Positions 26,178 through 33,896 of a stretch of 64,000 nt of DNA are shown here, one piece after another. The notes under the pieces were generated by a model. The model ran no database searches. It worked only from the letters and a program-made list of their open reading frames with translations, and was not told the origin of the DNA. Origin of the DNA: Clostridium cellulovorans 743B (GTDB taxonomy: Bacteria > Bacillota > Clostridia > Clostridiales > Clostridiaceae). Numbering within the stretch: position 1 is the stretch's first letter; each line of letters begins with the position of its first letter. Location of the stretch: NCBI RefSeq assembly GCF_000145275.1, contig NC_014393.1:2108001-2172000 (forward strand), written 5' to 3'. Made by a program: the position numbers and the translations under genes.

Positions 26178-26840
26178 TTGACAATAGAAGAAAATATATG
26201 TGCTCTTAGAAATGAAATTCCTAAGGATACAGTTATAGTTGCAGCTTCTAAGACAAGAACTTTAGAGGAAATAGAAAAAGCATATAATGCTGGACTTAGA
26301 GATTTTGGCGAGAATAAAGTACAAGAGTTCGTAGAAAAATATGAAAAGTGCAATCTTGATATAAACTGGCATTTTATTGGACACCTTCAAAGTAATAAAG
26401 TGAAATATTTAGTTGGGAAAAATGTATTAATACATTCTATAGACTCAATTGCTTTGTTAAATGAGATAGAAAAAAAATCTCAAGCACTTGGAATTGAAAC
26501 AAATGTATTAATTCAAGTTAATATTGCAAAAGAACAACGTAAATACGGATTTTACGAAGAAGAGCTTAAAGAAGTTCTAAAAACTGTTGAAGGATTTACC
26601 AATATAAAAGTAAAAGGACTTATGACAATACTCCCAATAGAGAGTCATGAAGAGAATAGAAAGTATTTTAGAAAAGTAAAAGATATTTTTGATGAAATTA
26701 AGGATATAAATTATATTAATTCTGAGATGAAATATCTATCTATGGGGATGTCAAGTGATTATATAGACGCTGTTAAAGAAGGGACTAATATGATCAGAGT
26801 TGGTGAAGCCATTTTCGGTAAAAGAAATTACAACATATGA
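26178..26840 (+). CDS. yggS: YggS-family pyridoxal phosphate homeostasis protein (YlmE)
   Basis: This 220-residue PLP-binding protein has an alanine racemase-like barrel without the second domain. The PLP lysine is in VAASKTRTLEEI. Other motifs are FGENKVQEFVEK, WHFIGHLQSNKVKYL, the QVNIAKEQRKYGF strand, LMTILP and SMGMSSDYIDAV, ending with GTNMIRVGEAIFGKR. It buffers free PLP rather than making cell wall. An ATG at 26160 is in frame, but AGAGGGG points to the TTG at 26178. It begins the yggS-sepF-ylmH-divIVA unit conserved in Firmicutes. Confidence 0.92.
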   Translation: MTIEENICALRNEIPKDTVIVAASKTRTLEEIEKAYNAGLRDFGENKVQEFVEKYEKCNLDINWHFIGHLQSNKVKYLVGKNVLIHSIDSIALLNEIEKKSQALGIETNVLIQVNIAKEQRKYGFYEEELKEVLKTVEGFTNIKVKGLMTILPIESHEENRKYFRKVKDIFDEIKDINYINSEMKYLSMGMSSDYIDAVKEGTNMIRVGEAIFGKRNYNI

Positions 26841-26853
26841 AAGGAGAATTAAA

Positions 26854-27303
26854 ATGAGTGTATTAAATAAGATGATGTCAATAATAGGTTTAGATGAAGA
26901 AGATGAGTTAGAAGAAGTAGTTGAGGAGATGGAGGAAACTGTTGAAGAAACACCTGTAATCCCTCAAAATAAAGCTAGAAAAACTTCTAAATCTAATATC
27001 GTTGAATTGTCTACAGCACAAAATAATTCAACAAAAGTTATCATTTCAAGACCAAAGAATTTTGATGAAGCAATGATAATTTGTGATGAACTAAAAGATA
27101 AGAGAATAGTTATGATTAACACTACAGACCTTGATCCAAAGGTTGCTCAAAGATTACTAGATTTTGTTGGTGGTTGTTGTTATTCATCAAATGGAGAGTT
27201 ACAAGAAGTTGAACGTAATGTTTATATTCTTTCTCCATGTAATGTAGAAGTGTCAAAGGAATTAGGAAGAGAATTAAATAATAAGAGCATATTTAAAATA
27301 TAG
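26854..27303 (+). CDS. sepF: cell division protein SepF
   Basis: SepF bundles FtsZ filaments and ties them to the membrane. The 149-residue protein has an N-terminal amphipathic helix for membrane binding (MSVLNKMMSIIGL), an acidic linker (about 14-70) and the conserved SepF core (ISRPKNFDEAMIICDELKDK, then RLLDFVGGCCYSSNGELQEV and VYILSPCNVEV). The frame is open upstream to 26800, but AAAGGAG and the membrane-helix start place it at 26854. ftsA is not seen in the window, which fits SepF as the FtsZ anchor, but absence from the genome cannot be shown here. Confidence 0.94.
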   Translation: MSVLNKMMSIIGLDEEDELEEVVEEMEETVEETPVIPQNKARKTSKSNIVELSTAQNNSTKVIISRPKNFDEAMIICDELKDKRIVMINTTDLDPKVAQRLLDFVGGCCYSSNGELQEVERNVYILSPCNVEVSKELGRELNNKSIFKI

Positions 27304-27312
27304 CAAATAATT

Positions 27313-28080
27313 ATGGATAAAAAACGATTTTTAAGCCTCTTTAATGAGGAAGATAAAATAGAGGTTTCAGCTATCTTTGATAAGATACAATTAGCAGAAA
27401 AGACTCAAGGTGAAATTTTTCTTAAGGAATTTTATCCACCAAGGATATGGAGAAAGGTTCAAGATATACAAAATGAAATTTATGCTTCTATAGGAACTTT
27501 TGGTATTTTTGAACATGCTGAAAGAAGAATGATAAGTTTTAATTGTAGTAGTGAGTATCAGATGCCTGTAAAAGTACTTTTGATAAAAACTAGTAATAAG
27601 TTTCAAAGAGTTGAACATAAAGATTACCTTGGTAGTATAATGTCTCTTGGGATCAAAAGAAGTAAGTTAGGGGATTTAATTGTAATAGATAACCTATGCT
27701 ATGTACCTTGTACAGAGGATATTGCATCCTATATAATTGATAGTATAAGTAAGATAAAAAATACTCCATGTAAAATAGAAATTTTGTCTTCTTATGATAA
27801 CTTGCCAGAATATCAGTATGATGAACTGGTTATTACCACAACTTCCCTTAGAGTTGATTCTGTTGTTAGCGGAATTACGGGAATTTCCAGGTCAAAGGGG
27901 TTAAGCGCACTTAGTAGTGGAGGGATTCTGCTAAATTATTCGGCAGTTTATGATAAAAGTAAGCTTGTATCTACAGGAGATACGTTGACACTCAGAACTT
28001 ATGGTAAATTTAGTATAAAGGAAATCATTGGTGAAACTAAGAGTGGACGATTAAAAGTAAAAGTATTGAAATTTAAGTAA
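27313..28080 (+). CDS. ylmH: S4-domain RNA-binding protein YlmH
   Basis: The 255-residue protein has the YlmH architecture: an N-terminal alpha/beta region with RREFYPPRIW-like sequence (KEFYPPRIWRKVQ), a middle domain (LGSIMSLGIKRSKLGDLIV) and a C-terminal S4 RNA-binding domain (TTSLRVDSVVSGITGISRSK, about 180-250). It binds ribosomal RNA, and work in Firmicutes connects it to ribosome quality control. The start is nine bases after the sepF stop with only a weak ribosome binding site, so translation may be coupled. ylmG, usually next to it, is absent. Confidence 0.9.
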   Translation: MDKKRFLSLFNEEDKIEVSAIFDKIQLAEKTQGEIFLKEFYPPRIWRKVQDIQNEIYASIGTFGIFEHAERRMISFNCSSEYQMPVKVLLIKTSNKFQRVEHKDYLGSIMSLGIKRSKLGDLIVIDNLCYVPCTEDIASYIIDSISKIKNTPCKIEILSSYDNLPEYQYDELVITTTSLRVDSVVSGITGISRSKGLSALSSGGILLNYSAVYDKSKLVSTGDTLTLRTYGKFSIKEIIGETKSGRLKVKVLKFK

Positions 28081-28092
28081 TGAGGTGTTGAG

Positions 28093-28686
28093 ATGAGACT
28101 TACAGCTATGGATATATCGAATAAGGAACTGAATAAAGGTTTTAGAGGGTATGATTGTAATGAGGTTGATGAATTTCTTGAAACCATAGCACAGGACTAT
28201 GAGGCTATATATAAAGAAAATTCTGCGCTGAAAGAAAGACTTCAAACTTTAGAAGATAAAATTAAACATTATGAGAATCTTGAAGCAACAATTCAAAATA
28301 CTTTGGTATTAGCTCAAAATGCAGCAGAACAAGCAAAACGTTCAGCTGAAAGAGAAGCTGAATTAATAATTCACAATGCTAACGAAAACTCTCAGAGGAC
28401 TATCGATAAGGCTAATAGTGAAGTTGTTAAGATTAACGAAGAATATGCAGCTATAAAGCAAGAATTTACTATTTTTAGATCTAAGTATAAGAACTTTATG
28501 AAAACTCAAATGGAAATGTTTGAAACTCTTGAAAAAGATTATCTTACAAATTACTCCATATCAGTGCCGAAAAGCGAAGTGGCAGCGGATTTAGAAGATT
28601 CTTTTTCGGTAAAAGATGAAGATATAGATGATAAAAATTTTTCAAGCGATTTAGATGAGATAAAAAGTTTTTTTGTTAATGATTAA
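28093..28686 (+). CDS. divIVA: septum site/cell-pole protein DivIVA
   Basis: DivIVA recognises curved membrane and recruits partners to poles and septa. The 197-residue protein starts MRLTAMDISNKELNKGFRGY, the lipid-binding N-terminal domain (including DEVDEFL-like CNEVDEFLETI). Two coiled coils follow (about 30-65 and 70-150) with the typical AEREAELIIHNANE stretch. The C-terminal tail is acidic. GAGGTG precedes the ATG. It closes the yggS-sepF-ylmH-divIVA unit and is followed by a clear terminator. ileS, which follows in Bacillus, is not next to it here. Confidence 0.95.
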   Translation: MRLTAMDISNKELNKGFRGYDCNEVDEFLETIAQDYEAIYKENSALKERLQTLEDKIKHYENLEATIQNTLVLAQNAAEQAKRSAEREAELIIHNANENSQRTIDKANSEVVKINEEYAAIKQEFTIFRSKYKNFMKTQMEMFETLEKDYLTNYSISVPKSEVAADLEDSFSVKDEDIDDKNFSSDLDEIKSFFVND

Positions 28687-28711
28687 AAACCACTCCTTTG
28701 GGGTGGTTTTT
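28685..28711 (+). terminator. terminator after divIVA
   Basis: AAAAACCACTCC pairs with GGGGTGGTTTTT (one wobble) around a TTT loop; the T run is part of the stem. Confidence 0.9.
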
Positions 28712-28722
28712 CTTTGGAAAAG

Positions 28723-28751
28723 TTGACATTAATACAATAATTGAGTATTCT
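28723..28751 (+). promoter_or_regulatory. sigma-A-type promoter for mtnN
   Basis: TTGACA, a 17-base spacer and TATTCT lie about 25 bases before the mtnN start, directly after the divIVA terminator. Confidence 0.7.
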
Positions 28752-28776
28752 AAACTTAAAAACAGGAGGTAAAAAG

Positions 28777-29469
28777 ATGATTATAGGATTAATTGGTGCA
28801 ATGGATGAAGAATTAGAGATATTATTAAAGGAAACAGAAGTTGAAAAAACTCAGATAAAAGCTTCTATGAAATTTGTTAAAGGACATCTTTATGGTAAAG
28901 AAGTGGTTGTAGTAAGATGTGGGATTGGTAAAGTAAATTCTGCAATTTGTGCTCAAATACTTGTTGATGATTTTAACGTTGATTACGTAATAAATGTAGG
29001 GATAGCAGGTGGAATAGGAGCTAATGTTAAACCAGGAGATGTAGTAATAGGCGATTCTTTAGTCCAACACGATGTAGAGGCTATTGCTTTTGGTTATGAA
29101 GCTGGTCAGATACCAAGAATAGATACTTTAGATTTTAAGAGTTCAGAATACCTTGTGAACTTAGCTAAAGATGCATGTAAAGATGTATTGACTCACGAAT
29201 ATTTTGTTGGCAGGATAGCTACAGGAGACCAATTTATTGCTGATATAAATAAAATTAAATATATAAAAGAAACTTTTGATGCTATCGCTTGTGAAATGGA
29301 AGGTGGAAGCATAGCTCAAAGTTGTTACTTAAATCAAGTTCCTTTTGTTGTATTAAGAAGTATAAGTGATAATGCGGATAATGGTGCACATATGGACTAC
29401 GAGAAGTTTCAACATATCGCGATTAAAAATTCAACAGAAATCATTAAAAATATGCTTATAGCTATGTAG
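28777..29469 (+). CDS. mtnN: 5'-methylthioadenosine/S-adenosylhomocysteine nucleosidase
   Basis: MtnN (Pfs) removes adenine from methylthioadenosine and S-adenosylhomocysteine, recycling products of SAM-dependent reactions. The 231-residue protein starts MIIGLIGAMDEELEIL and shows VVRCGIGKVNSAICAQIL, VINVGIAGGIG, the phosphorylase-family motif, and near the C-terminus ACEMEGGSIAQ followed by LRSISDNADNGA with the catalytic Asp. A TTG at 28741 is in frame, but AGGAGG is spaced correctly for 28777. It is a single-gene unit. About 150 bases without a recognised feature separate it from the next gene. Confidence 0.95.
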   Translation: MIIGLIGAMDEELEILLKETEVEKTQIKASMKFVKGHLYGKEVVVVRCGIGKVNSAICAQILVDDFNVDYVINVGIAGGIGANVKPGDVVIGDSLVQHDVEAIAFGYEAGQIPRIDTLDFKSSEYLVNLAKDACKDVLTHEYFVGRIATGDQFIADINKIKYIKETFDAIACEMEGGSIAQSCYLNQVPFVVLRSISDNADNGAHMDYEKFQHIAIKNSTEIIKNMLIAM

Positions 29470-29617
29470 AAAGTGCTAAAAATATAATTAGTTTATGAAA
29501 AAGATTTTATTAAATTAGAATTTTAACTTTTGTTAGTTTTATAATATATAAAAAACATGTTATAAAAAATCTTGTATTTGAGAAAATAGAACTAGAGTAC
29601 TATAAGGAGGTTCTATT

Positions 29618-30217
29618 ATGCTTAATGAAGACGAAAAGAAATATTTTAAAAATAAATTGTTAACAGAAAGAGAGAGAATTAATAAGTTACTAATGGAGAT
29701 GAAGGATAACGAAACTATCGACAGTAACTTAAATGCAACTGCCGAACTATCTTTTTATGATAATCATCCATCAGACTCTGCAACAGAGTTAAGTGAAATC
29801 GAAAAAGGAAAGGCTCTTAAAGCTAATGAAACGAATATGCTTGGTAAAATAAACGAAGCCCTTGATGCATTAGAAAACGGAGATTATGGACTTTGTGGTA
29901 ATTGCCAAAAAGAAATAACCAAAGAACGGTTGGATTTTCTACCTTACGCAAAGTATTGTGCTAAATGTCAAGGCATTATGCACACTTTAAGGGAGAGAAC
30001 CTTTGAAGATAGACCAAATGAGGAGTATGTATTAAAGGATGTTTATTATAAAGGTTTTGGAGGTATAAAAGGTAGTGTAGGATTAGACGCTTTAGATACC
30101 TATGAATTAGTTGATAGCCATAATCAATTTGTTGATTCTGATGCAGATAAGATAAATGCACATTATGTTGATCCTTTAGATCGAGTTAGCAATATTAGTT
30201 ATGAGGAAACTTTGTAA
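29618..30217 (+). CDS. TraR/DksA-type zinc-finger protein (YlyA/YteA-like)
   Basis: The 199-residue protein has an N-terminal coiled coil (about 5-90) with a DNHPSDSATE motif, and a DksA/TraR C4 zinc finger (CGNCQKEI, then YAKYCAKCQ, about residues 93-118). DksA-like proteins insert their coiled coil into the RNA polymerase secondary channel. In Bacillus subtilis ylyA sits before lspA-ylyB-pyrR-pyrP and its product binds RNA polymerase during sporulation. The same order here, without lspA, supports orthology with YlyA. AAGGAGG precedes the ATG. The tail beyond the finger (about 125-199) has no recognised motif. Confidence 0.83.
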   Translation: MLNEDEKKYFKNKLLTERERINKLLMEMKDNETIDSNLNATAELSFYDNHPSDSATELSEIEKGKALKANETNMLGKINEALDALENGDYGLCGNCQKEITKERLDFLPYAKYCAKCQGIMHTLRERTFEDRPNEEYVLKDVYYKGFGGIKGSVGLDALDTYELVDSHNQFVDSDADKINAHYVDPLDRVSNISYEETL

Positions 30218-30237
30218 GTTATTAATTCAGTGTATTT

Positions 30238-31179
30238 ATGGAAGAAATAATTATAATTTTTAATGAACTTAGCAGTAAAAGGATAGATAAATTTTTAGCA
30301 GAACAATTGGATGGTTATTCTAGGTCATTTATACAAAACATTATTGATGGGAACAATGTTTTAGTTAATGGTAAACCATGTAAGAGTAACTTAAAGCTTA
30401 AAATGCAAGATGAGATTACGGTTATTATTCCAGAACCACAAGAAATGAATGTAGTTCCAGAAAATATTTCCTTAAATATTCTATATGAGGATGAGGATTT
30501 AATTGTGATAAATAAGCCTCAAGGTATGGTGGTTCACCCGGCTTCTGGAGTTTATAACAATACCTTAGTTAATGCATTATTATATCACTGCAAGGACTTA
30601 TCAGGGATAAATGGCAAATTAAGGCCAGGAATTGTGCATAGAATAGATAAAGATACTTCTGGAGTTATTGTAGTTGCAAAAAATGATAAGAGCCATAATT
30701 TTCTTGCAGCACAGTTGAAGGAGCACTCTATGAAAAGAGAGTATATTGCTTTAGTAGAGGGAATAATAAAAGAAGAAGAAGGAACCATAAATCAACCATT
30801 GGCAAGAGACCCTAAGGAAAGGATTAAAATTGCTGTGGTTAAAGGTGGAAGAGAAGCAATAACTCATTATAAAGTAATTGAACGGTTCAAAGAAAATACT
30901 TTAGTTAGGTGTATATTAGAAACTGGAAGGACTCATCAAATAAGAGTTCATATGAATTATAAAAAACATCCATTAGTTGGTGATCCAGTATATGGATATA
31001 AAAAACAAAGGTTTTCTCTTAATGGACAGTTATTACATGCGCAGAAATTGGGATTTATTCATCCAACTACCATGAAATATATGGAATTTAGTACAAATAT
31101 TCCACAGGAATTTTTAAAAGTATTAAAGGTTCTTAAAAAAGAATTGCATGGTACTGAAAAAAATGATATTATATATTAA
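30238..31179 (+). CDS. RluA/RluD-family pseudouridine synthase (YlyB-like)
   Basis: The 313-residue enzyme isomerises uridine in rRNA. It has an N-terminal S4 domain (SSKRIDKFLAEQLDGYSRSF), a central catalytic domain with YEDEDLIVINKPQGMVVHP and the signature GIVHRIDKDTSGVIVVAKN containing the catalytic Asp, and the later ETGRTHQIRVHM and HPLVGDPVYG motifs. Its place before pyrR matches ylyB in Bacillus. There is no strong ribosome binding site, and the ATG is 20 bases after the previous stop. Target position in rRNA cannot be read from sequence. Confidence 0.93.
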   Translation: MEEIIIIFNELSSKRIDKFLAEQLDGYSRSFIQNIIDGNNVLVNGKPCKSNLKLKMQDEITVIIPEPQEMNVVPENISLNILYEDEDLIVINKPQGMVVHPASGVYNNTLVNALLYHCKDLSGINGKLRPGIVHRIDKDTSGVIVVAKNDKSHNFLAAQLKEHSMKREYIALVEGIIKEEEGTINQPLARDPKERIKIAVVKGGREAITHYKVIERFKENTLVRCILETGRTHQIRVHMNYKKHPLVGDPVYGYKKQRFSLNGQLLHAQKLGFIHPTTMKYMEFSTNIPQEFLKVLKVLKKELHGTEKNDIIY

Positions 31180-31187
31180 AGAAATAT

Positions 31188-31277
31188 GACCTTTAAAGGT
31201 TTCCAGAGAGAGCCAAAGGTAAGCTGTCGAACATACATATTGTATGCTTTTACCTTATGGGTAAAAGCATTTTTTGT
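31188..31277 (+). promoter_or_regulatory. PyrR-dependent transcription attenuator in front of pyrR
   Basis: The leader holds a PyrR-binding loop (TTTCCAGAGAGAGCC, 31199-31213) within a stem formed by GACCTTTAAAGGT and its downstream partners. An intrinsic terminator follows: ATGCTTTTACC (31244-31254) pairs with GGTAAAAGCAT (31260-31270), then TTTTTT. In characterised Firmicute pyr leaders UMP- or UTP-bound PyrR stabilises the anti-antiterminator and lets the terminator form. That model predicts repression of pyrR-uraA by pyrimidines. No promoter was fixed, and read-through from the RluD gene is possible. Confidence 0.82.
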
Positions 31278-31370
31278 TTAAGGATGGTAACTTTTGCTGC
31301 ATAAAATAATATAGGAATAATTTTATTTATTGTTAAAAGTTAATTTTAAATGTTATAGGAGGTGAAAACA

Positions 31371-31904
31371 TTGGAATTTAAGACTCTATTAATGGATGAT
31401 AAAGCAATAGGAAGAACTTTAAAAAGACTTTCTCATGAGATAATTGAAAAAAATAAAGGAATAGATGACATTGTATTAATTGGGATTGAAAGACGAGGAG
31501 TTCCAATAGCTACTCGTATATCAGAATTTGTCGAATTGTTTGAAGAAAAGAAGATCCCAGTAGGTTCAGTGAATATATCTTTGTATAGAGATGACTTAAG
31601 TACTATCTATGATCAGCCGGTGGTAAAAAGTACTGATTTAGGTGTTGATGTAAAAGATAAAATAGTAATTTTGGTAGATGATGTGCTTTATACTGGAAGA
31701 ACTGTAAGAGCGGCTATTGATGCTGTGATTCAGTGTGGGAGACCTAAGAGTATTCAGCTTGCAGTTTTAGTTGATAGAGGGCATAGGGAGCTACCTATTA
31801 GAGCTGATTATGTAGGTAAAAATATACCGACTTCTAAAGAAGAGTTAGTATCAGTTTTATTAAAGGAAATCGATCAAGAGGAATCAGTAAAGCTTTATGA
31901 ATAG
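31371..31904 (+). CDS. pyrR: bifunctional pyr operon regulator / uracil phosphoribosyltransferase
   Basis: PyrR binds pyr mRNA leaders and has weak uracil phosphoribosyltransferase activity. The 177-residue product has IGIERRGVPIATRI at the substrate end, the NISLYRDD flexible loop and the PRPP-binding motif VILVDDVLYTGRTVRAAID, ending with VDRGHRELPIRADYVGKN. The GTG at 31362 is in frame but lies within AGGAGGTG, so the TTG at 31371 is the start. It is autoregulated by the attenuator directly upstream and paired with the uracil permease gene uraA. Confidence 0.95.
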   Translation: MEFKTLLMDDKAIGRTLKRLSHEIIEKNKGIDDIVLIGIERRGVPIATRISEFVELFEEKKIPVGSVNISLYRDDLSTIYDQPVVKSTDLGVDVKDKIVILVDDVLYTGRTVRAAIDAVIQCGRPKSIQLAVLVDRGHRELPIRADYVGKNIPTSKEELVSVLLKEIDQEESVKLYE

Positions 31905-32000
31905 ATGGCTATGTGAATAAATAGCTACATTTATAAATATAGAATAACAGAAGAAAAAACTTTTAATGATAGTCCAGTGAGACTACAAGGAGGAAATAAC

Positions 32001-33296
32001 ATGAAAAAAGAAAGTGCATCAAAAAATTTTATCGATGTAGAGGATAGGTTGCCAATTTTAAAAACTATACCATTAAGTTTACAACATTTATTTGCTATGG
32101 TTGGAGCTACTATACTTGTACCTATGCTTACAAATTTACCGCCGTCTATAGCATTGTTTACAAGTGGTGTAGGAACGCTTTTATATATTCTATGTACAAA
32201 GGGCAAATTGCCATCGTATATAGGATCATCTTTTGCATTTATCGCCCCAATGACTGTAGCAGCAGCAACTTATGGAAAAGGTGAAATGCTAAGTGGTGTA
32301 ATTGCATCAGGCCTTGTTTATGTAATAGTTGCGTTAATAATTAAATATGTAGGAACAAAATGGCTAGATAAGATACTTCCACCAGTTGTTGTAGGATCCA
32401 TTATTTTAGTTATAGGATTGAGTTTAGCAGGTACTGCAGTACAATGGGCAGGGCTATCAGCTAGTACTGTGATTCCAGAAGGTGTTTCTCGAAGTGCATA
32501 TATTGCAGTAGCTTTAATAACTTTAGCTGTAGGTGTTTTTGGGACTATGTATTTTAAAGGTTTTCTTGGGGTAATTCCAATCCTTATAGCTATGTTAGTT
32601 GGATATGTCCTTGCAATAATCTTTAAAGTAATACCACAGGAAGCTATTAATGAAATAACAAGTACTTCTTTAATTGAAATTCCTAAGTTTGTAGCACCGA
32701 AATTTAATTTAAGTGCAATAATACTTATGGCTCCAGTTGCTTTTGTAACTCTTGCAGAGCATATTGGACATGTTTATGTAGTAAATAGTGTTGTAGGAAG
32801 AGATTTTACAAAGGATCCAGGACTTCATAGATCAATTCTTGGTGATGGTGTTGCTACTATGTTTGCCGGCTTAGTTGGAGGTCCTCCAAATACTACTTAT
32901 GGTGAAAATATTGGAGTAATGGCTATTACCAAAGTGTATAGTGTTTGGGTAATTGGTGGAGCTGCGATACTTGCTATAATACTTTCATTCATTGGTCCAG
33001 TATCAGCTATAATAACTCATATGCCACAACCAGTAATGGGAGGAGTTAGTATACTTCTTTTTGGTATAATCGCTTCTTCAGGTTTTAGAATTTATGTTGA
33101 GGATAAAATTGATTTCAGTAAGAAAAGAAATTTAATTATATCTTCTGTTATTGTTGTATTAGGGATAGGTGGAGCATCATTGTCATTTAATCTAGGACAA
33201 TCAGTAGTTGAAATTTCAGGAGTAGCATTAGCTACAATTGTAGGAATAGTATTAAATTTAATATTGCCTAAAAATAGCTTTAACGAAGAAAATTAA
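32001..33296 (+). CDS. uraA: uracil permease (nucleobase:cation symporter 2 family)
   Basis: The 431-residue transporter brings uracil into the cell, likely with protons. It has about 12-14 hydrophobic segments, the N-terminal LSLQHLFAMVGATILVP, the transport motif TLAEHIGHVYVVNSVVGRDF and GGPPNTTYGENIGVMAITKV, followed by GGVSILLFGIIASSGFR. These are hallmarks of UraA/PyrP. The reading frame is open to 31977, but CAAGGAGG points to the ATG at 32001. It follows pyrR by about 95 bases and shares its control. In Bacillus pyrR-pyrP is followed by pyr biosynthetic genes; here it ends at a terminator. Confidence 0.95.
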   Translation: MKKESASKNFIDVEDRLPILKTIPLSLQHLFAMVGATILVPMLTNLPPSIALFTSGVGTLLYILCTKGKLPSYIGSSFAFIAPMTVAAATYGKGEMLSGVIASGLVYVIVALIIKYVGTKWLDKILPPVVVGSIILVIGLSLAGTAVQWAGLSASTVIPEGVSRSAYIAVALITLAVGVFGTMYFKGFLGVIPILIAMLVGYVLAIIFKVIPQEAINEITSTSLIEIPKFVAPKFNLSAIILMAPVAFVTLAEHIGHVYVVNSVVGRDFTKDPGLHRSILGDGVATMFAGLVGGPPNTTYGENIGVMAITKVYSVWVIGGAAILAIILSFIGPVSAIITHMPQPVMGGVSILLFGIIASSGFRIYVEDKIDFSKKRNLIISSVIVVLGIGGASLSFNLGQSVVEISGVALATIVGIVLNLILPKNSFNEEN

Positions 33297-33310
33297 ATAT
33301 TATATATTGC

Positions 33311-33352
33311 TGCCTATAGCTTGAGAGAAATCTCATATCTATAGGCATTTTT
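33311..33352. terminator. bidirectional terminator between uraA and yraN
   Basis: TGCCTATAG pairs with CTATAGGCA, and an inner GAGA-GAAA-TCTC hairpin stacks on top; TTTTT follows on the plus strand. The two genes converge here. Confidence 0.8.
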
Positions 33353-33360
33353 ATAGAGTT

Positions 33361-33735
33361 TTACTCTATAAAATAGAAGGCATTCTTAAAAAGGTTAAAG
33401 AACTTATGATCATTATTATAATTTAGGAATATCTCTAGAACATCAAACCTAAAATTACAATCACTAAGCTTGTTTATGGATATATAGTATTTTGCAACCT
33501 TGCAAAGCTTTAGTTGTTTATAGCTATTAACAGACTCACAAGGAACACCGTAGCCCATATTATACCTTGTTTTAACCTCTATAAAAGCTATAGATAAGTT
33601 ATCTCTTGCAATTATGTCTATTTCACCATGGTAGCTTCTAAAATTTCTATTTAATATATGATAACCTTGTTTCTTTAAATATTCTTCTGCTATATCTTCG
33701 CCATATTTTCCTACAGCTACTTTTAAATTTTTCAT
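33361..33735 (-). CDS. yraN: YraN family protein (UPF0102, endonuclease-like fold)
   Basis: The 124-residue protein has the restriction-endonuclease-like core of the YraN family: GEDIAEEYLKKQGYHILNRN, then HGEIDIIARD with the acidic residue and FIEVKTRYN with the Glu-x-Lys pair. The biochemical role in Firmicutes is unsettled, with links to DNA processing proposed from synteny. It is divergent from comM, 160 bases away, and sits next to comM, dprA and topA as in many clostridia. GGAGCC precedes the ATG on the minus strand. Confidence 0.9.
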   Translation of the reverse strand: MKNLKVAVGKYGEDIAEEYLKKQGYHILNRNFRSYHGEIDIIARDNLSIAFIEVKTRYNMGYGVPCESVNSYKQLKLCKVAKYYISINKLSDCNFRFDVLEIFLNYNNDHKFFNLFKNAFYFIE

Positions 33736-33896
33736 AATAGGCTCCTTATATATAATTTTAATTAACAGGGTATGTTAGTTTCTAGTTTTATTATTGTCTA
33801 ATAAAGTTAGAGGTAAAACAAAAAATATAAAAGAAATTTTTATAAGGAAGTATTAGATTATTTTCTGCTGTCAATAATTTTGTTGAGGTGATGAAA

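Noticed and set aside
29470..29617. Promoter candidates before the YlyA-like gene
   Set aside because: Several TATAAT-like hexamers occur, but none has a -35 at an acceptable distance, so none was listed.
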